Assembly (NCBI GenBank): GCA_910585295.1
Contig: CAJUDE010000028.1
Coordinates: 1 to 64,000 of the forward strand
Length of the DNA: 64,000 nucleotides
From: an uncultured Lachnospiraceae bacterium
Lineage (GTDB): Bacteria > Bacillota > Clostridia > Lachnospirales > Lachnospiraceae
Reading direction: 5' to 3'
Below the pieces are notes generated by a model. The model worked only from the letters and a program-made list of their open reading frames with translations, was not told the origin of the DNA and did not search any database. Position numbers and translations under genes: made by a program. Positions 17,191 through 26,174 of this stretch are shown one piece after another (the first letter of the stretch is position 1; the number at the start of each line of letters is the position of its first letter).

Positions 17191-20025
17191 CTAAGCTTTC
17201 ATAAGAATCTCATTATAAACTTGAATGCGTTCTTTTTTAGAAAGAGCATTTACTTTTGCAATGAAAGTAAGTATTCTGTTAGTTTCATGATAATCGATCC
17301 GCTCTCTTCCAATCAGATAATTACGGTCTGAAAACTTTTCGAAAAACTTCTCCATTTTCACATAAGGCTCTGAAAACCAAATTAGTAATCGAGGGTATGA
17401 AAATCCCTTTTGCAGTTTTACATCGTCTATTGTAATAATTTTTTTCTCTTTCTGTTTCATTTTTTTCTGTATCTCATTGCAGCATACTTTTTGTGTTGTA
17501 AGAAACTTGAATAATGCCTTCTTTATTTTGGTTAAGAGAACATCGTTATTGTCAGCAACTTGTTGTTTGGTAAATTCAGCATCTCTCATAAAAACGGCAT
17601 TGATCATTCCAAAATCAACGGAAATGGCTAATTGGGAAATAGTATTCCCCTCTGTCAAAAACAATTCAACAAAGCGGTGAATAAACTCCTTGTCATCTAC
17701 TACTTGCATTACCATTACGAGAATATCTATCCCCCGATATGTCATTTCTTTCGACCGAATTTCCGCCTCGGCATACTGAAATACTCTTAAGACAAGTTCT
17801 TTTAAATAATAAGGATTCCTGCGTTCATATAGCGTAATCGTAAGTTCAAAAATCTCAGAATCGATATCAAAGTTCATTAATTTTTGATATGTCTCATCTA
17901 CGTCTCTTGTACGCATTTCAATATATTTGGCATAAAAATATTCGTAAAAAGAACGATGAAAAAATCTGTAATCTAAATTACTATTGGATGAAGGGATAAA
18001 AATTTCCGTTCTGTCCGAACAAAAATCTAAAAACATTTCAGTCGCCAATCTGCATTCTGCCTCACCGTCAAAACGACTTTTGTACAGAGCGAGCATCAAT
18101 TTATTAATTGCTCTTTCTGGTATATCTTTGTTATTGGGCGTCCCAAGACGTGCCAACTCCATAAAGGTCGCATCTGTCATAAATTTCCCCAATATTTTCC
18201 AGTCATATTCTTCGCCAGTACTGCTATTTTTCAACAGGCGTTTGCTTTTTTCCCGTGTGGTGGCAATATACTCGAAACACTTTTCGTATAATAAAAGCTT
18301 ATTTGTCGGAAGTTCTTCCTCATTTTTATATATCACCAACAGTAAAGACAATGTGAGAAATCCCCTGATAAAACCTTTCTCTACCAGGTTTTTCGCCTGT
18401 TCAAAAAACCTTTTCTTTTCATTTGCTGCAAATTTATTTAATCTTACAAAACACTCAACATACTCTTGAACATCATAGAAAGTGATTGGTCGAATATAAA
18501 AACAAGTAATATTTTTTCGAGGGATAAATCCGCGCTCTCTTGATGTAATACACACTTTATTTTTAGGATATGTATTCTCAAAATATGAAACAATTAAGTT
18601 ATGTAGCTCGTTTCTTTGATCGTTTCCGACTTCATCCAAGGCATCAAGTAAAACAAGGCATCGCCCTTCCTCTAAACATTTTGCCAGGAAATTAGGAAAA
18701 ACATCGCTAGAACGTTTCAAAGAATTATTAGTAAAACATTCTTCCAAAAATTCTTCCATAGATCGAAATGTACCATCAGATCGGATTAACCTCTTAATAT
18801 CTCCTCTGATAATTAATTGGGGTTTTTCCGTAAAATCAACTAAAATATCTGGGTTCACACAAAGACTTTTCAAAAACAGACTTTTTCCATAACCTGCCCC
18901 GCCAACGACATATATAATATCATCATATTCGAATATGTGACTAATTATTCTTTTGCGATCTGTAATAGTAGGTTCCTGCATGGGTAACTCAGGATCTACT
19001 AGCATGGGAAAATATATTCGTAGGTTCTTAATAAATTTTCTATATGGAAGTATTATAGGATAAGGCTCTACCAAATCCAAAGCAAAAATTCCTTTTTCAT
19101 CTTCCATGCCTTTTCTTTGCACATCATTATCATTTTTCTTTTCATCAGCCTCTAAGCTTTCAATCACATCTTCTGTTTTTTCCCACGCTAAATTATTTTT
19201 ACCAGATTGTGTCGAATCAGAAAATGTAGACTGTTGCTCCTCAAAAGTTGGCGTCTTTTCAAGAAGTGGAACCACATATATGGAACTAAAATCTAATTCA
19301 TCCCAAGAGTAAACCCTCACTTTATCCTGTGCATCACAAAGAATACGATTATGTTCGCAAATCATAGAATCTAGTTCGGATGATAGTTCTATCATTTTAT
19401 CTTTTTTAGTCCTGTCCATTTCTAATACCAATATTTGATCTTCCTCTAAACTGATTGGCTGATCCGTTATATACAGCTGTGGTTTTTCTTTGTAAAATTT
19501 TGTCAAATAGTTTTCGTCAACCTTTTGGCAATATTCTATCCCGCGCCTATTATCAACTGCAACCACTGTGTAAAGAAACACGCCTGCCAAAAAATTAGAC
19601 AGGACAAATCTTTTTTGAAGTAGTAGATCTTTCTTTGCAACACACCCCACAAGATCAACAACAGTATTTTCTGAGATAGTTGTGTCTTTACTAATAAGAT
19701 CAATCATCGCTGACACAAGTACATGTCTCGTCCTGTCATCATTTTTCAGCAAGTGTGCCTCTAAAATTTTTTTCTGAAACCTTTCAGCTACCTTTTTCAT
19801 GTCTCCACTATCAATCATTTTTCTAGCTTCTTTTACAACGTCCTCTGATAAACCTTGTTTGCATTGTAACAACTTAGTGGATGCATCATCAGCGATACCG
19901 ACATTACAATACGGTTCATAAACGGATGAGAGGATTCTATTATGCAGCTCTTTTTGCGTTGGATTTCGTTTTCCTGTTTTACATAAATTAAGCACTTTTA
20001 CAAAGATACCATAACAAAATATCAT
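17191..20025 (-). CDS. NACHT-domain NTPase, candidate anti-phage (NLR-like) protein
   Basis: A 944-residue protein with no recognisable effector domain in the first 340 residues: a helical region, then a charged linker near 290-310. The NACHT module follows, with Walker A VVGGAGYGKSLFL (about 373-385), Walker B CLVLLDALDEV (456-466), the arginine-containing sensor ITSRERGF (493-500) and a winged-helix signature RFFHRSFYEYFYAKY (687-701). A helical C-terminal region of about 240 residues would be the sensor part. Bacterial NACHT proteins are known anti-phage proteins, and this one lies in an island of decayed mobile elements. GGAGGGG lies 5 bp before the ATG. Base composition is much more AT-rich than in the flanking core genes. 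Confidence 0.85.
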   Translation of the reverse strand: MIFCYGIFVKVLNLCKTGKRNPTQKELHNRILSSVYEPYCNVGIADDASTKLLQCKQGLSEDVVKEARKMIDSGDMKKVAERFQKKILEAHLLKNDDRTRHVLVSAMIDLISKDTTISENTVVDLVGCVAKKDLLLQKRFVLSNFLAGVFLYTVVAVDNRRGIEYCQKVDENYLTKFYKEKPQLYITDQPISLEEDQILVLEMDRTKKDKMIELSSELDSMICEHNRILCDAQDKVRVYSWDELDFSSIYVVPLLEKTPTFEEQQSTFSDSTQSGKNNLAWEKTEDVIESLEADEKKNDNDVQRKGMEDEKGIFALDLVEPYPIILPYRKFIKNLRIYFPMLVDPELPMQEPTITDRKRIISHIFEYDDIIYVVGGAGYGKSLFLKSLCVNPDILVDFTEKPQLIIRGDIKRLIRSDGTFRSMEEFLEECFTNNSLKRSSDVFPNFLAKCLEEGRCLVLLDALDEVGNDQRNELHNLIVSYFENTYPKNKVCITSRERGFIPRKNITCFYIRPITFYDVQEYVECFVRLNKFAANEKKRFFEQAKNLVEKGFIRGFLTLSLLLVIYKNEEELPTNKLLLYEKCFEYIATTREKSKRLLKNSSTGEEYDWKILGKFMTDATFMELARLGTPNNKDIPERAINKLMLALYKSRFDGEAECRLATEMFLDFCSDRTEIFIPSSNSNLDYRFFHRSFYEYFYAKYIEMRTRDVDETYQKLMNFDIDSEIFELTITLYERRNPYYLKELVLRVFQYAEAEIRSKEMTYRGIDILVMVMQVVDDKEFIHRFVELFLTEGNTISQLAISVDFGMINAVFMRDAEFTKQQVADNNDVLLTKIKKALFKFLTTQKVCCNEIQKKMKQKEKKIITIDDVKLQKGFSYPRLLIWFSEPYVKMEKFFEKFSDRNYLIGRERIDYHETNRILTFIAKVNALSKKERIQVYNEILMKA

Positions 20026-20243
20026 TTATTCCCCTCCTTCGTTTTATCTGCTTCAATTCTTTTCATAACTTTTCCTCCATATCCAAGTAAATCAAGTTCC
20101 AGTCAAGGTGCATTCCATAGACGAACCAAGTCTTGACTTGTATATTGAAAGCATGATAACAAACATCATAAACTTTTTATCGTGCGATATACCACTGATT
20201 GTTTTTATCACACAATACAAAATCATATAAAGGAGGAATTTTT
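20026..20243. other. Divergent control region between NACHT gene and holin
   Basis: The 218-bp gap separates the start codons of two diverging genes. It holds CAGTCAAGG (about 20100) and CTTGACTTG (about 20135), which are inverted with respect to each other. The second includes a TTGACT that may be a -35 box for the holin. No perfectly spaced -10 box was found, so the promoters remain unassigned. Confidence 0.4.
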
Positions 20244-20666
20244 ATGTTATTATATCAAAATATTATTGGAAAATCAAACTTTTCCAGTATGATATCCCTG
20301 CTAAAAGAAATAATTCATTGGTTTTGGGGAACTACAGATAATTTATTTTTAGTTCTTATAATATTTACACTAATTGATTTATTAACAAGCATATTATGTC
20401 TTATTTCCAAGGGTAAATTATCCATGCAAACAATTTCAAAATTATTATATAAAAATATCGCGCTGTTTCTATTAGTTGGCGTAAGTCACATGATTGATGC
20501 CTATTTAGTTGGCATTGACAATGCATTTCGAAAGATTACTCTTGAACTCTATATTATATATGAAGGGATTGTTATTTTTGAAAATGCTTCCTGCTTAGGT
20601 GTCCCAATTCCAAAAGCGCTAAAAATGTTTCTTATAAATTTATATTCTGGAGAAGATGACACATAA
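20244..20666 (+). CDS. Phage-type holin (TcdE/holin_4-like)
   Basis: A 140-residue membrane protein with at least three hydrophobic segments: FLVLIIFTLIDLLTSILCLI (about 34-53), IALFLLVGVSHMIDAYLVG and LELYIIYEGIVIFENASCL. The ISKGKLSM and LGVPIPKALK motifs are typical of the toxin-secretion/phage-lysis holin family, which forms membrane pores. AAAGGAGG precedes ATG 20244. No endolysin is beside it: an IS630 remnant begins right at its 3' end. It may be a prophage relic or a membrane-acting partner of the divergent NACHT protein (inference). Confidence 0.8.
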   Translation: MLLYQNIIGKSNFSSMISLLKEIIHWFWGTTDNLFLVLIIFTLIDLLTSILCLISKGKLSMQTISKLLYKNIALFLLVGVSHMIDAYLVGIDNAFRKITLELYIIYEGIVIFENASCLGVPIPKALKMFLINLYSGEDDT

Positions 20667-20679
20667 TATAGTCACCACA

Positions 20680-21105
20680 GTTGAAAAGTGGCATCAAAAG
20701 ACGAGTGGGAAGGATTTTGCGCAAGGCTCGTTTAAGCCAGACCCAGAAATTTTTAATAGGGTTGAGTTTCGGGGAATAAGGGGGCGGGAACAGCAACCTG
20801 CACCTGGCATTTTGGGCAGCAGAAAACAGCCGTTTTTTGGAATGGAACGAGACGCTGTTTATTACAATCACTGTGCATTTTTTCAAGGGATGGTAGAAGC
20901 TGATTGGAAAACCAGAAGTCAAAAAGGCTGCTGTCCATCGTCCCGCTATATTGAAACGGCGCGAGAATCTTATCCGTCGTTTTAGCGGCGACAATGCCAC
21001 AGCGTTTATATTTTCGTCTGCTGCCCTGCCCGAACACTTTCTGTTTCCGCAGGGCATACCCGTATTTCCGTTACAGGTATGTGTCAATGCCGCATTCATC
21101 CACTT
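20680..21105 (-). pseudogene. IS630-family transposase remnant
   Basis: The DDE-endonuclease C-terminal half is readable across two minus-strand frames: YKRCGIVAAKTTDKILAPFQ and YSGTMDSSLFDFWF in one, and LLFPPPYSPKLNPIKNFWVW with LKRALRKILP in the other. That is the IS630 pattern, including the final PPYSP..NPIE/K-FW motif. The N-terminal half is absent and at least one frameshift is present. Confidence 0.85.
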
Positions 21106-21192
21106 AGCAAAAAGGGTGGACAGTATAAGTCCTTTTGGGAAAAATATATAAAAAATATGTATTTTGGATAATGTTAAAAAGTCTCTGGCTCT

Positions 21193-22326
21193 AATTTAAC
21201 CCCTTGTGCTACTTATATAACTCAAACTGTATAGTTTGTTGAAGGGACTAAAAATGACCAAAAGTCCCTTACTAATTCTGAAAGCTGAGTATTTCAGAAG
21301 ATTAACTTCTTGATTTTTCCGATGTCACAGGGGGCACGGAATATGCTGTTGAATGCCATGCACAGGTTATGCCCCAATATTTTGTTCTGCAGCTGGGTGC
21401 ATAATCCTCGAAACCTTTTGGCGAGCCCATTCTGCATTCGGCTGCTCACTAAGCTGTGAGAATACCGTTTCTACCATTCGCCAAAAGCGGAAGATCAGTT
21501 GCCGGATTTCTGTGGCCCAGTTATTTTTATAATTAGAAGGTTTTAGTTACATCAGGCATATCCCTTTCCTACGTATGTCATCAAAAAGGGCTTCCTTGGT
21601 GCAACCTTTATCCCCAAGGATTACCAGGCCAAGGTGGTTCTCCGCAAGAACCTGGAGTCCTTCCTGGTCGTCTACCCATGCTGGAGTGATCTGAAATGCC
21701 GTGATATAGCCTTACAGCGTGACCAGGGTATGAACCTTGAAGCCAAAATAAGTCTCTTTTTTGGAAGGATACTTCCTGTAGTTTGTCCCATCTGCACGGA
21801 ATCAATGGCAATAACGCACACGCCCAAACTTGCAGACCGGAAGGGGAAAGCTGTCAATTACAAAATAACGGCTGGATGCTATGGGAAAGAACTGGGTTAG
21901 TTTCTGCCAAAGCAGTTCTGCTACCTATAAAAGCGCCCTCCTGCTTCGGTTAAACTGGGTATGGCAGCAAAGCGTGGGGAAGAGGTGCTGGTAAGTACGT
22001 TTTACAAAGGAACACCAGGCATTTTCAGAATCCATCCCGATAAGGTCGCCACAGATACTCAGGGCAATGATTTCTAAATCGGACATTTTGGCGGTATCCA
22101 CATTTCTCCTATGTGAAACGCAGGCAGGGACAAACTGTTGGTACAAGTCATCAATAATAGTGTAAACGAGTAAAATAAAATCTTCAAAAGTTGCTATGAG
22201 AGTGGTATCATCATCTTGAAACTTCAACATAATGTGCCTCCTTTCATAGTCTGTAGTGGTTTACAACTATAACATCGTATATTTTGTTGAAGTTTTTCTA
22301 TATCAACAAGCACAACAGGTTAATTT
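21193..22326 (-). mobile_element. Decayed IS982-family insertion sequence
   Basis: AATTTAACCCCTTGTGCT (21193-21210) and AGCACAACAGGTTAATTT (22309-22326) are inverted with 15 of 18 matches and enclose a transposase gene on the minus strand. The total of about 1.13 kb is a little above the usual IS982 length. No flanking duplication was recognised. Confidence 0.7.
21540..22230 (-). pseudogene. IS982 transposase, frameshifted
   Basis: The first 101 codons (22230 to 21925) are intact: the LYQQFVPACVSHRRNVDTAK region, then GMDSENAWCSFVKRTYQHLF and FNRSRRALL. After that the reading frame breaks. Shifted pieces contain segments corresponding to ETYFGFKVHTL, GYITAFQITPAWVDDREGL and LGLVILGDKG, the IS982 catalytic region. 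The element cannot make a whole transposase. Confidence 0.85.
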
Positions 22327-22516
22327 ACAGTAAGAAAAGCCATATGACTTGTGCGATAACAAGCTTGGTATGTGGGGATAATTATAGACAGATTCATTTT
22401 AATTTTTCCATCATCCATACTGCTTATAAATGCAATACTATTTTTTAAAATAATGATATCACATGTTGAGTAAGTGTGCGACTAGTTACGGAAAGAATAA
22501 TAAAGGTGGTATTCAT

Positions 22517-22880
22517 ATGAATAATATAGAGAAATCAAAGATCAGGCGTAAGCCGAAGGAATTGAATATACAGATAGGGGAACGGTGCCGGCAGGTCAGG
22601 GATGCATCTGGATATACACAGGAGCAGCTAGTAGAAAAGATTGATGTTTCCACGCAATTTTTATCTGATGCAGAGCGGGGGGACAGGAATGTCAGTTGCC
22701 ACTATCATTAAACTCTGTACTGTCCTGGCAGTTTCGGCAGATTTCATCCTGCTTGGGCAGGAAAGCAGTGGTGAGAGATATACATTATCTAATTTTTCGC
22801 GGATACAGAAGCTTTCCCAGCAGGAACTGGTTGAGGAAGCTGTTAATTTGATGATTAAATCGTTCCACATATCAGGATAG
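22517..22880 (+). pseudogene. Xre-family regulator split by a frameshift at a G6 run
   Basis: AAAGGTGG precedes ATG 22517. The frame reads IQIGERCRQVRDASGYTQEQ, LVEKIDVSTQFLSDAERG, a standard Xre helix-turn-helix, until the six G residues at 22677-22682. The expected continuation TGMSVATIIKLCTVL and AVSADFILLGQESSGERY is in the next frame and runs to 22880. One base change in the run would restore an intact 120-residue protein, so this is either a pseudogene or a slippage-switched gene. Confidence 0.75.
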
Positions 22881-22982
22881 ATGCTAGATTAGGACACCAT
22901 ATGGACTTCTAGTGAAACACCATAATGGGCGGCAAAATCTAAAAATGGTTTTGCCACCCGTTTGCATTATAAAGAGGATATG

Positions 22983-23318
22983 CTAGGAATTCCAGACTTC
23001 TTCATCTTTCATTTCTAACAAGCCCTGCAATATGCGTGTTGCTGTATTCAATTTGCTCCACACAAAACTATATTTAAAGCCAATTATAATTACGATTATG
23101 AAGACTGACATCCCCATGGAGTCCAAACTATCTTTGGTGATGATTGCAGCATTCAGCAATTTAGCAAAAAACGCAAGAATAGCAACGAAGCCGATGCATG
23201 TATATATGAAAAAAATCTCCATTTTTTATGCTTGTCCAATGCATCTCCGATTCTAAAGAGTGCTTTCGCAATTACTTTTTTCTTTTCATCTGTGACTGTG
23301 CTAGGATCAATCTACCAT
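22983..23318 (-). pseudogene. Frameshifted small membrane protein
   Basis: AAGGAG lies 9 bp before ATG 23318. A soluble N-terminal part reads DEKKKVIAKALFRIGDALDK in one frame. The membrane part (FIYTCIGFVAILAFFAKLL and MSVFIIVIIIGF) and the C-terminal NTATRILQGLLEMKDEEVW read in another, to 22983. Two frame changes are needed, so it is probably dead. I do not recognise the family. Confidence 0.5.
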
Positions 23319-23569
23319 AGTGACTTTCTCCTTCTGTTAAAAATATTTGTTCCTGGTTCCTTTCTGGCTATTATTTTATCAAACAGGCCGGACGGTTCCT
23401 GTCCTATTCAAAAATCTTTTATCTATAAATTTGAGGGGTGTCTATCGGGATTCTCTATGTATGTAATGATGACCGAAAAACTTATAGGAAACCATTGCAT
23501 ATAAGTGCAGAAAAAAGAATGACGAATCCCTTTTTGGGTTTAAGATTTCCTGCATTCTTTTTTAACATT

Positions 23570-23915
23570 TTGAATTATCAGAGATTTGTTGGTGATGTTG
23601 CTGAGTTACTGTTTTCAAGGGATGGTTCGTGTTGGGTAAGGATTCTATATACTGCATTGTTTTCTAAGAACCTGATGATAGAAATGGCAAATTTAAGGGT
23701 ATTTCTTTGCTGCTTTTCAGAAAGCCCATATTCTTTGATGATAGCAATTTATATTTATGAATTTTTATGACCAAATTCTGGTAATTTTTTACCGTTCCTT
23801 GGAACTATTGTTATCGCCATTGTTTTTTACCATTATTCCAACTCTTTTTTTATATTTGTATTTGGAGTTCCATCAATGATTCATACACATACTCCCATTC
23901 TCCATCATTTTTCTA
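23570..23915 (-). pseudogene. Decayed partial copy of the Rpn-like gene (fragment 1)
   Basis: Minus-strand traces include IRKMMENGSM near 23900, corresponding to IREMMEDESM of the intact gene at 24236-25090, and IKEYGLSEKQQRNTLKF further down. Stops and gaps interrupt it throughout. Confidence 0.5.
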
Positions 23916-23964
23916 ATAAGCTATTTGGCGGTATCTACGCAGACTTTTAAGATGGAATTTGTTA

Positions 23965-24221
23965 GCTTTAACACTTTGTTTTTATGACATTGAATCAACA
24001 ACAGCTATTGCAGATATTTTTGCTTTTGTTTCAGAAAGCCCGTATTTATTTATGATAATAGATTTAATCTCCGTATCTCCATGACCAAACTCCCCAAGTA
24101 TTTCTACGTTCCCTGGATGCCTTTTACCATCCCTTCTTTTCGTAATTCTTCATCCCTTGAGACTAACCTTGGTTCTATAAGTTCCATCAAAGCTTCATGT
24201 ATGCTCTTATCCTCTGCCATT
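23965..24221 (-). pseudogene. Decayed partial copy of the Rpn-like gene (fragment 2)
   Basis: MAEDKSIHEALMELIEPRLV then SRDEELRKEGMVKGIQG reads from 24220 down. It closely matches the MEDESMYESLMELMEPQLIL stretch of the neighbouring intact gene. A stop follows, and the rest (INKYGLSETKAK) is frame-shifted. Confidence 0.6.
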
Positions 24222-24235
24222 TCTTTTTTATTAAT

Positions 24236-25090
24236 TCAAATTTCTTTCAACAGTTTTATTTCTTTCAAGGAAAGCCCTGATATATTGGCAATCTCATCTA
24301 ATGTATATTTGCCGGAGTTTAACATACGGATAGCCGTTATTTTCTGCCCTTGCTGCATGCCTTCTTCTATTTTTGTTTTATCTCTTAATATTAACTGTGG
24401 CTCCATAAGTTCCATTAATGATTCATACATGCTCTCATCCTCCATCATTTCCCGAATAAGCTGCTTGTTTGCATCTATGCTGACTTTTAGGACAGAATCT
24501 GCCATCTCCTTGTCAAATTCTCCTGTCAGCCCGCTTACGTGTTTCAATAACTGTTTTACGTCTTCTTTTTGAAGTTTTTCGGAAAGAGATTTTAGCCAGA
24601 CATGCCCATCTCCCTCTAATTCCTTTGTTACAATGATTTGCATAGGGAACAAGTTGCCTGTATGGATGCGGTATAATCCTTTTTGGCAACAAGATATTTC
24701 AAATTCTTTTTGTGTAAGGTATTTAAAAAGCCTTTCTGGCTTTCCTTCCCGGATAATTGTTGTTGTAATATCATCCTCATTTATTTCGGCAGATGCAGTT
24801 CCAGCAGCTTTATAAATACAAGCGTATCCTTGTACTTTATAAAATGTGTTGATGTTCAGCTCGTCCCTGGGGGATTTGTATTCTATGATATTATGTCCCC
24901 GGAAAAACAATCCTATTTCGTTTTTCAGTTTGGCAGATGGATTCTTTTTGATGATCAGTAAATCAGTTTCCAGCGGTTTGGTGTTCAAGTTATACTCTTT
25001 TTCAAAAATTAGGTCGTTGCGGTTCTCCTTAAATTCCAGGTTCATGGCAGCGACAAATCCTGGATGCCATTGTATTTTTGTATTTTCCAT
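24236..25090 (-). CDS. Rpn-like PD-(D/E)XK nuclease family protein
   Basis: A 284-residue protein beginning MENTKIQWHPGFVAAMNLEF. An acidic Asp in KPLETDLLIIKK and the IIEYKSP motif (about 90-97) give the D...E-x-K pattern of PD-(D/E)XK nucleases. The C-terminal part, EEGMQQGQKITAIRML then LDEIANISGLSLKEI, matches the tail of the Rpn recombination-promoting nuclease family often annotated as transposase-like. GGAGCTGTT precedes the ATG. Two decayed partial copies of its C-terminal half follow, so the locus has undergone local duplication. The biological role is unknown; membership in the Rpn group is probable rather than certain. Confidence 0.65.
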   Translation of the reverse strand: MENTKIQWHPGFVAAMNLEFKENRNDLIFEKEYNLNTKPLETDLLIIKKNPSAKLKNEIGLFFRGHNIIEYKSPRDELNINTFYKVQGYACIYKAAGTASAEINEDDITTTIIREGKPERLFKYLTQKEFEISCCQKGLYRIHTGNLFPMQIIVTKELEGDGHVWLKSLSEKLQKEDVKQLLKHVSGLTGEFDKEMADSVLKVSIDANKQLIREMMEDESMYESLMELMEPQLILRDKTKIEEGMQQGQKITAIRMLNSGKYTLDEIANISGLSLKEIKLLKEI

Positions 25091-25494
25091 AACAGCTCCT
25101 TTGCTTAATTGGATTATAACATATTTGGGGGATTTTACAACACAATGGCTGGCTCGTTTTTTATGAAAATTCTACAAAATAATTTTTGGGAAAAGTCAGA
25201 AAAATATTGGAATGGAAAAATCTATCCCCTAAAATACTTGAAAATAACGAATAATGGGCAGCCATGTTATAATACTGCTTTTTCATCAATGACTTTCATT
25301 AATCAGCGCATGATTCTTTAATATTTTTCTGCTTCCCATAGATTCCATACTGCCCAACGCTTCATCCATGTCTATATTACTTATTGAGAGCATGCTTAGC
25401 AAGCATTTCATTTTTCAAACAATAGGACTGCTATAAGATTGATAAATTAGGATGGAAACAGACAGGGCTTGCCGGAGTATGCCGAAAAAATAAA

Positions 25495-25523
25495 TTGACA
25501 AATAATTTACTATATTCTATAAT
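25495..25523 (+). promoter_or_regulatory. Perfect consensus sigma-A promoter
   Basis: TTGACA (25495-25500), a 17-bp spacer and TATAAT (25518-25523) match the consensus at every position. It lies 17 bp before a short frame at 25541. The 400 bp before it (25091-25494) hold no recognisable gene. Confidence 0.75.
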
Positions 25524-25540
25524 TTTAAAATGGGATAAAA

Positions 25541-25717
25541 ATGCCAGGTGCATATCAGTGGGGCAAGCATTCTGGTGAAGAGGAAGCAAAACTTCAGGAA
25601 AGCCTTGGCTTAATAGGTAATGGTCCTAACCAGTCACTTTCTGTGGACGGCATAGTATCTCCCGATGAAGTTTTTGAAAAGTATAAAATTTGGATTACAA
25701 CAAGGACAAGCAATTAA
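25541..25717 (+). CDS. Hypothetical 58-residue protein, probably a fragment
   Basis: The frame begins MPGAYQWGKHSGEEEAKLQE and ends KYKIWITTRTSN. It has no strong ribosome site, but it follows a perfect consensus promoter. No signal peptide or membrane segment is seen. I recognise no family. The abrupt end before repeat sequence suggests the 5' part of a lost gene. Confidence 0.35.
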   Translation: MPGAYQWGKHSGEEEAKLQESLGLIGNGPNQSLSVDGIVSPDEVFEKYKIWITTRTSN

Positions 25718-25783
25718 TGGAAAGTTAACTCTTTGCTTGAGGGTATGTAGGGTTGCACGGTTTTTGTATGCCTTGTTCCATTA

Positions 25784-25860
25784 TCCTCACGAGCAACGAG
25801 CCAAGCAGACGTGCTTGTACGTATATTTGGCGACTTCTGCGAGGGTCAAATACCCCACAG
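25784..25860. repeat. Dispersed two-hairpin repeat, diverged/truncated (copy B)
   Basis: It shows the order GAGCAACGAGCCAAGCAG, ATATTTGGCGA, TGCGAGGGTCAAATACCCC with many substitutions relative to the copy at 31178. The closing GGGTATTTGAC arm is not clear. Confidence 0.65.
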
Positions 25861-26174
25861 CTCTTATGCCAGGATTGCGCCCTGTACCCTTACTTGCTCT
25901 GCAAGTGATGTCTGGTAGGGATCCGCAGGCTCATTGGTTCTCTTTTATTTCATGTTATACCGTCTGAAATCTTTTGTCATTTTTGATAAATTACGAGCTA
26001 GTTTTCAATTAACGGCCTTTGAGAACAGCTTGGATGAAGTGCCAGAAACTTCTTTCTTTTTGAGATTTTCCTATCTTTTTTTGTTTTTGGAAGTGGATGC
26101 GTGGGGATAAAGAACAGGGGAGGGGCAACAAAGGTCCAACAAAAATATGGAATTTTGTGCCTTGGGAGAAAGGA

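Noticed and set aside
20656..20985. 109-codon plus-strand frame after the holin
   Set aside because: Antisense to the IS630 remnant.
24081..24572. 163-codon plus-strand frame (Ser/Ile-rich)
   Set aside because: It is the antisense shadow of the Rpn-like gene and its fragment.
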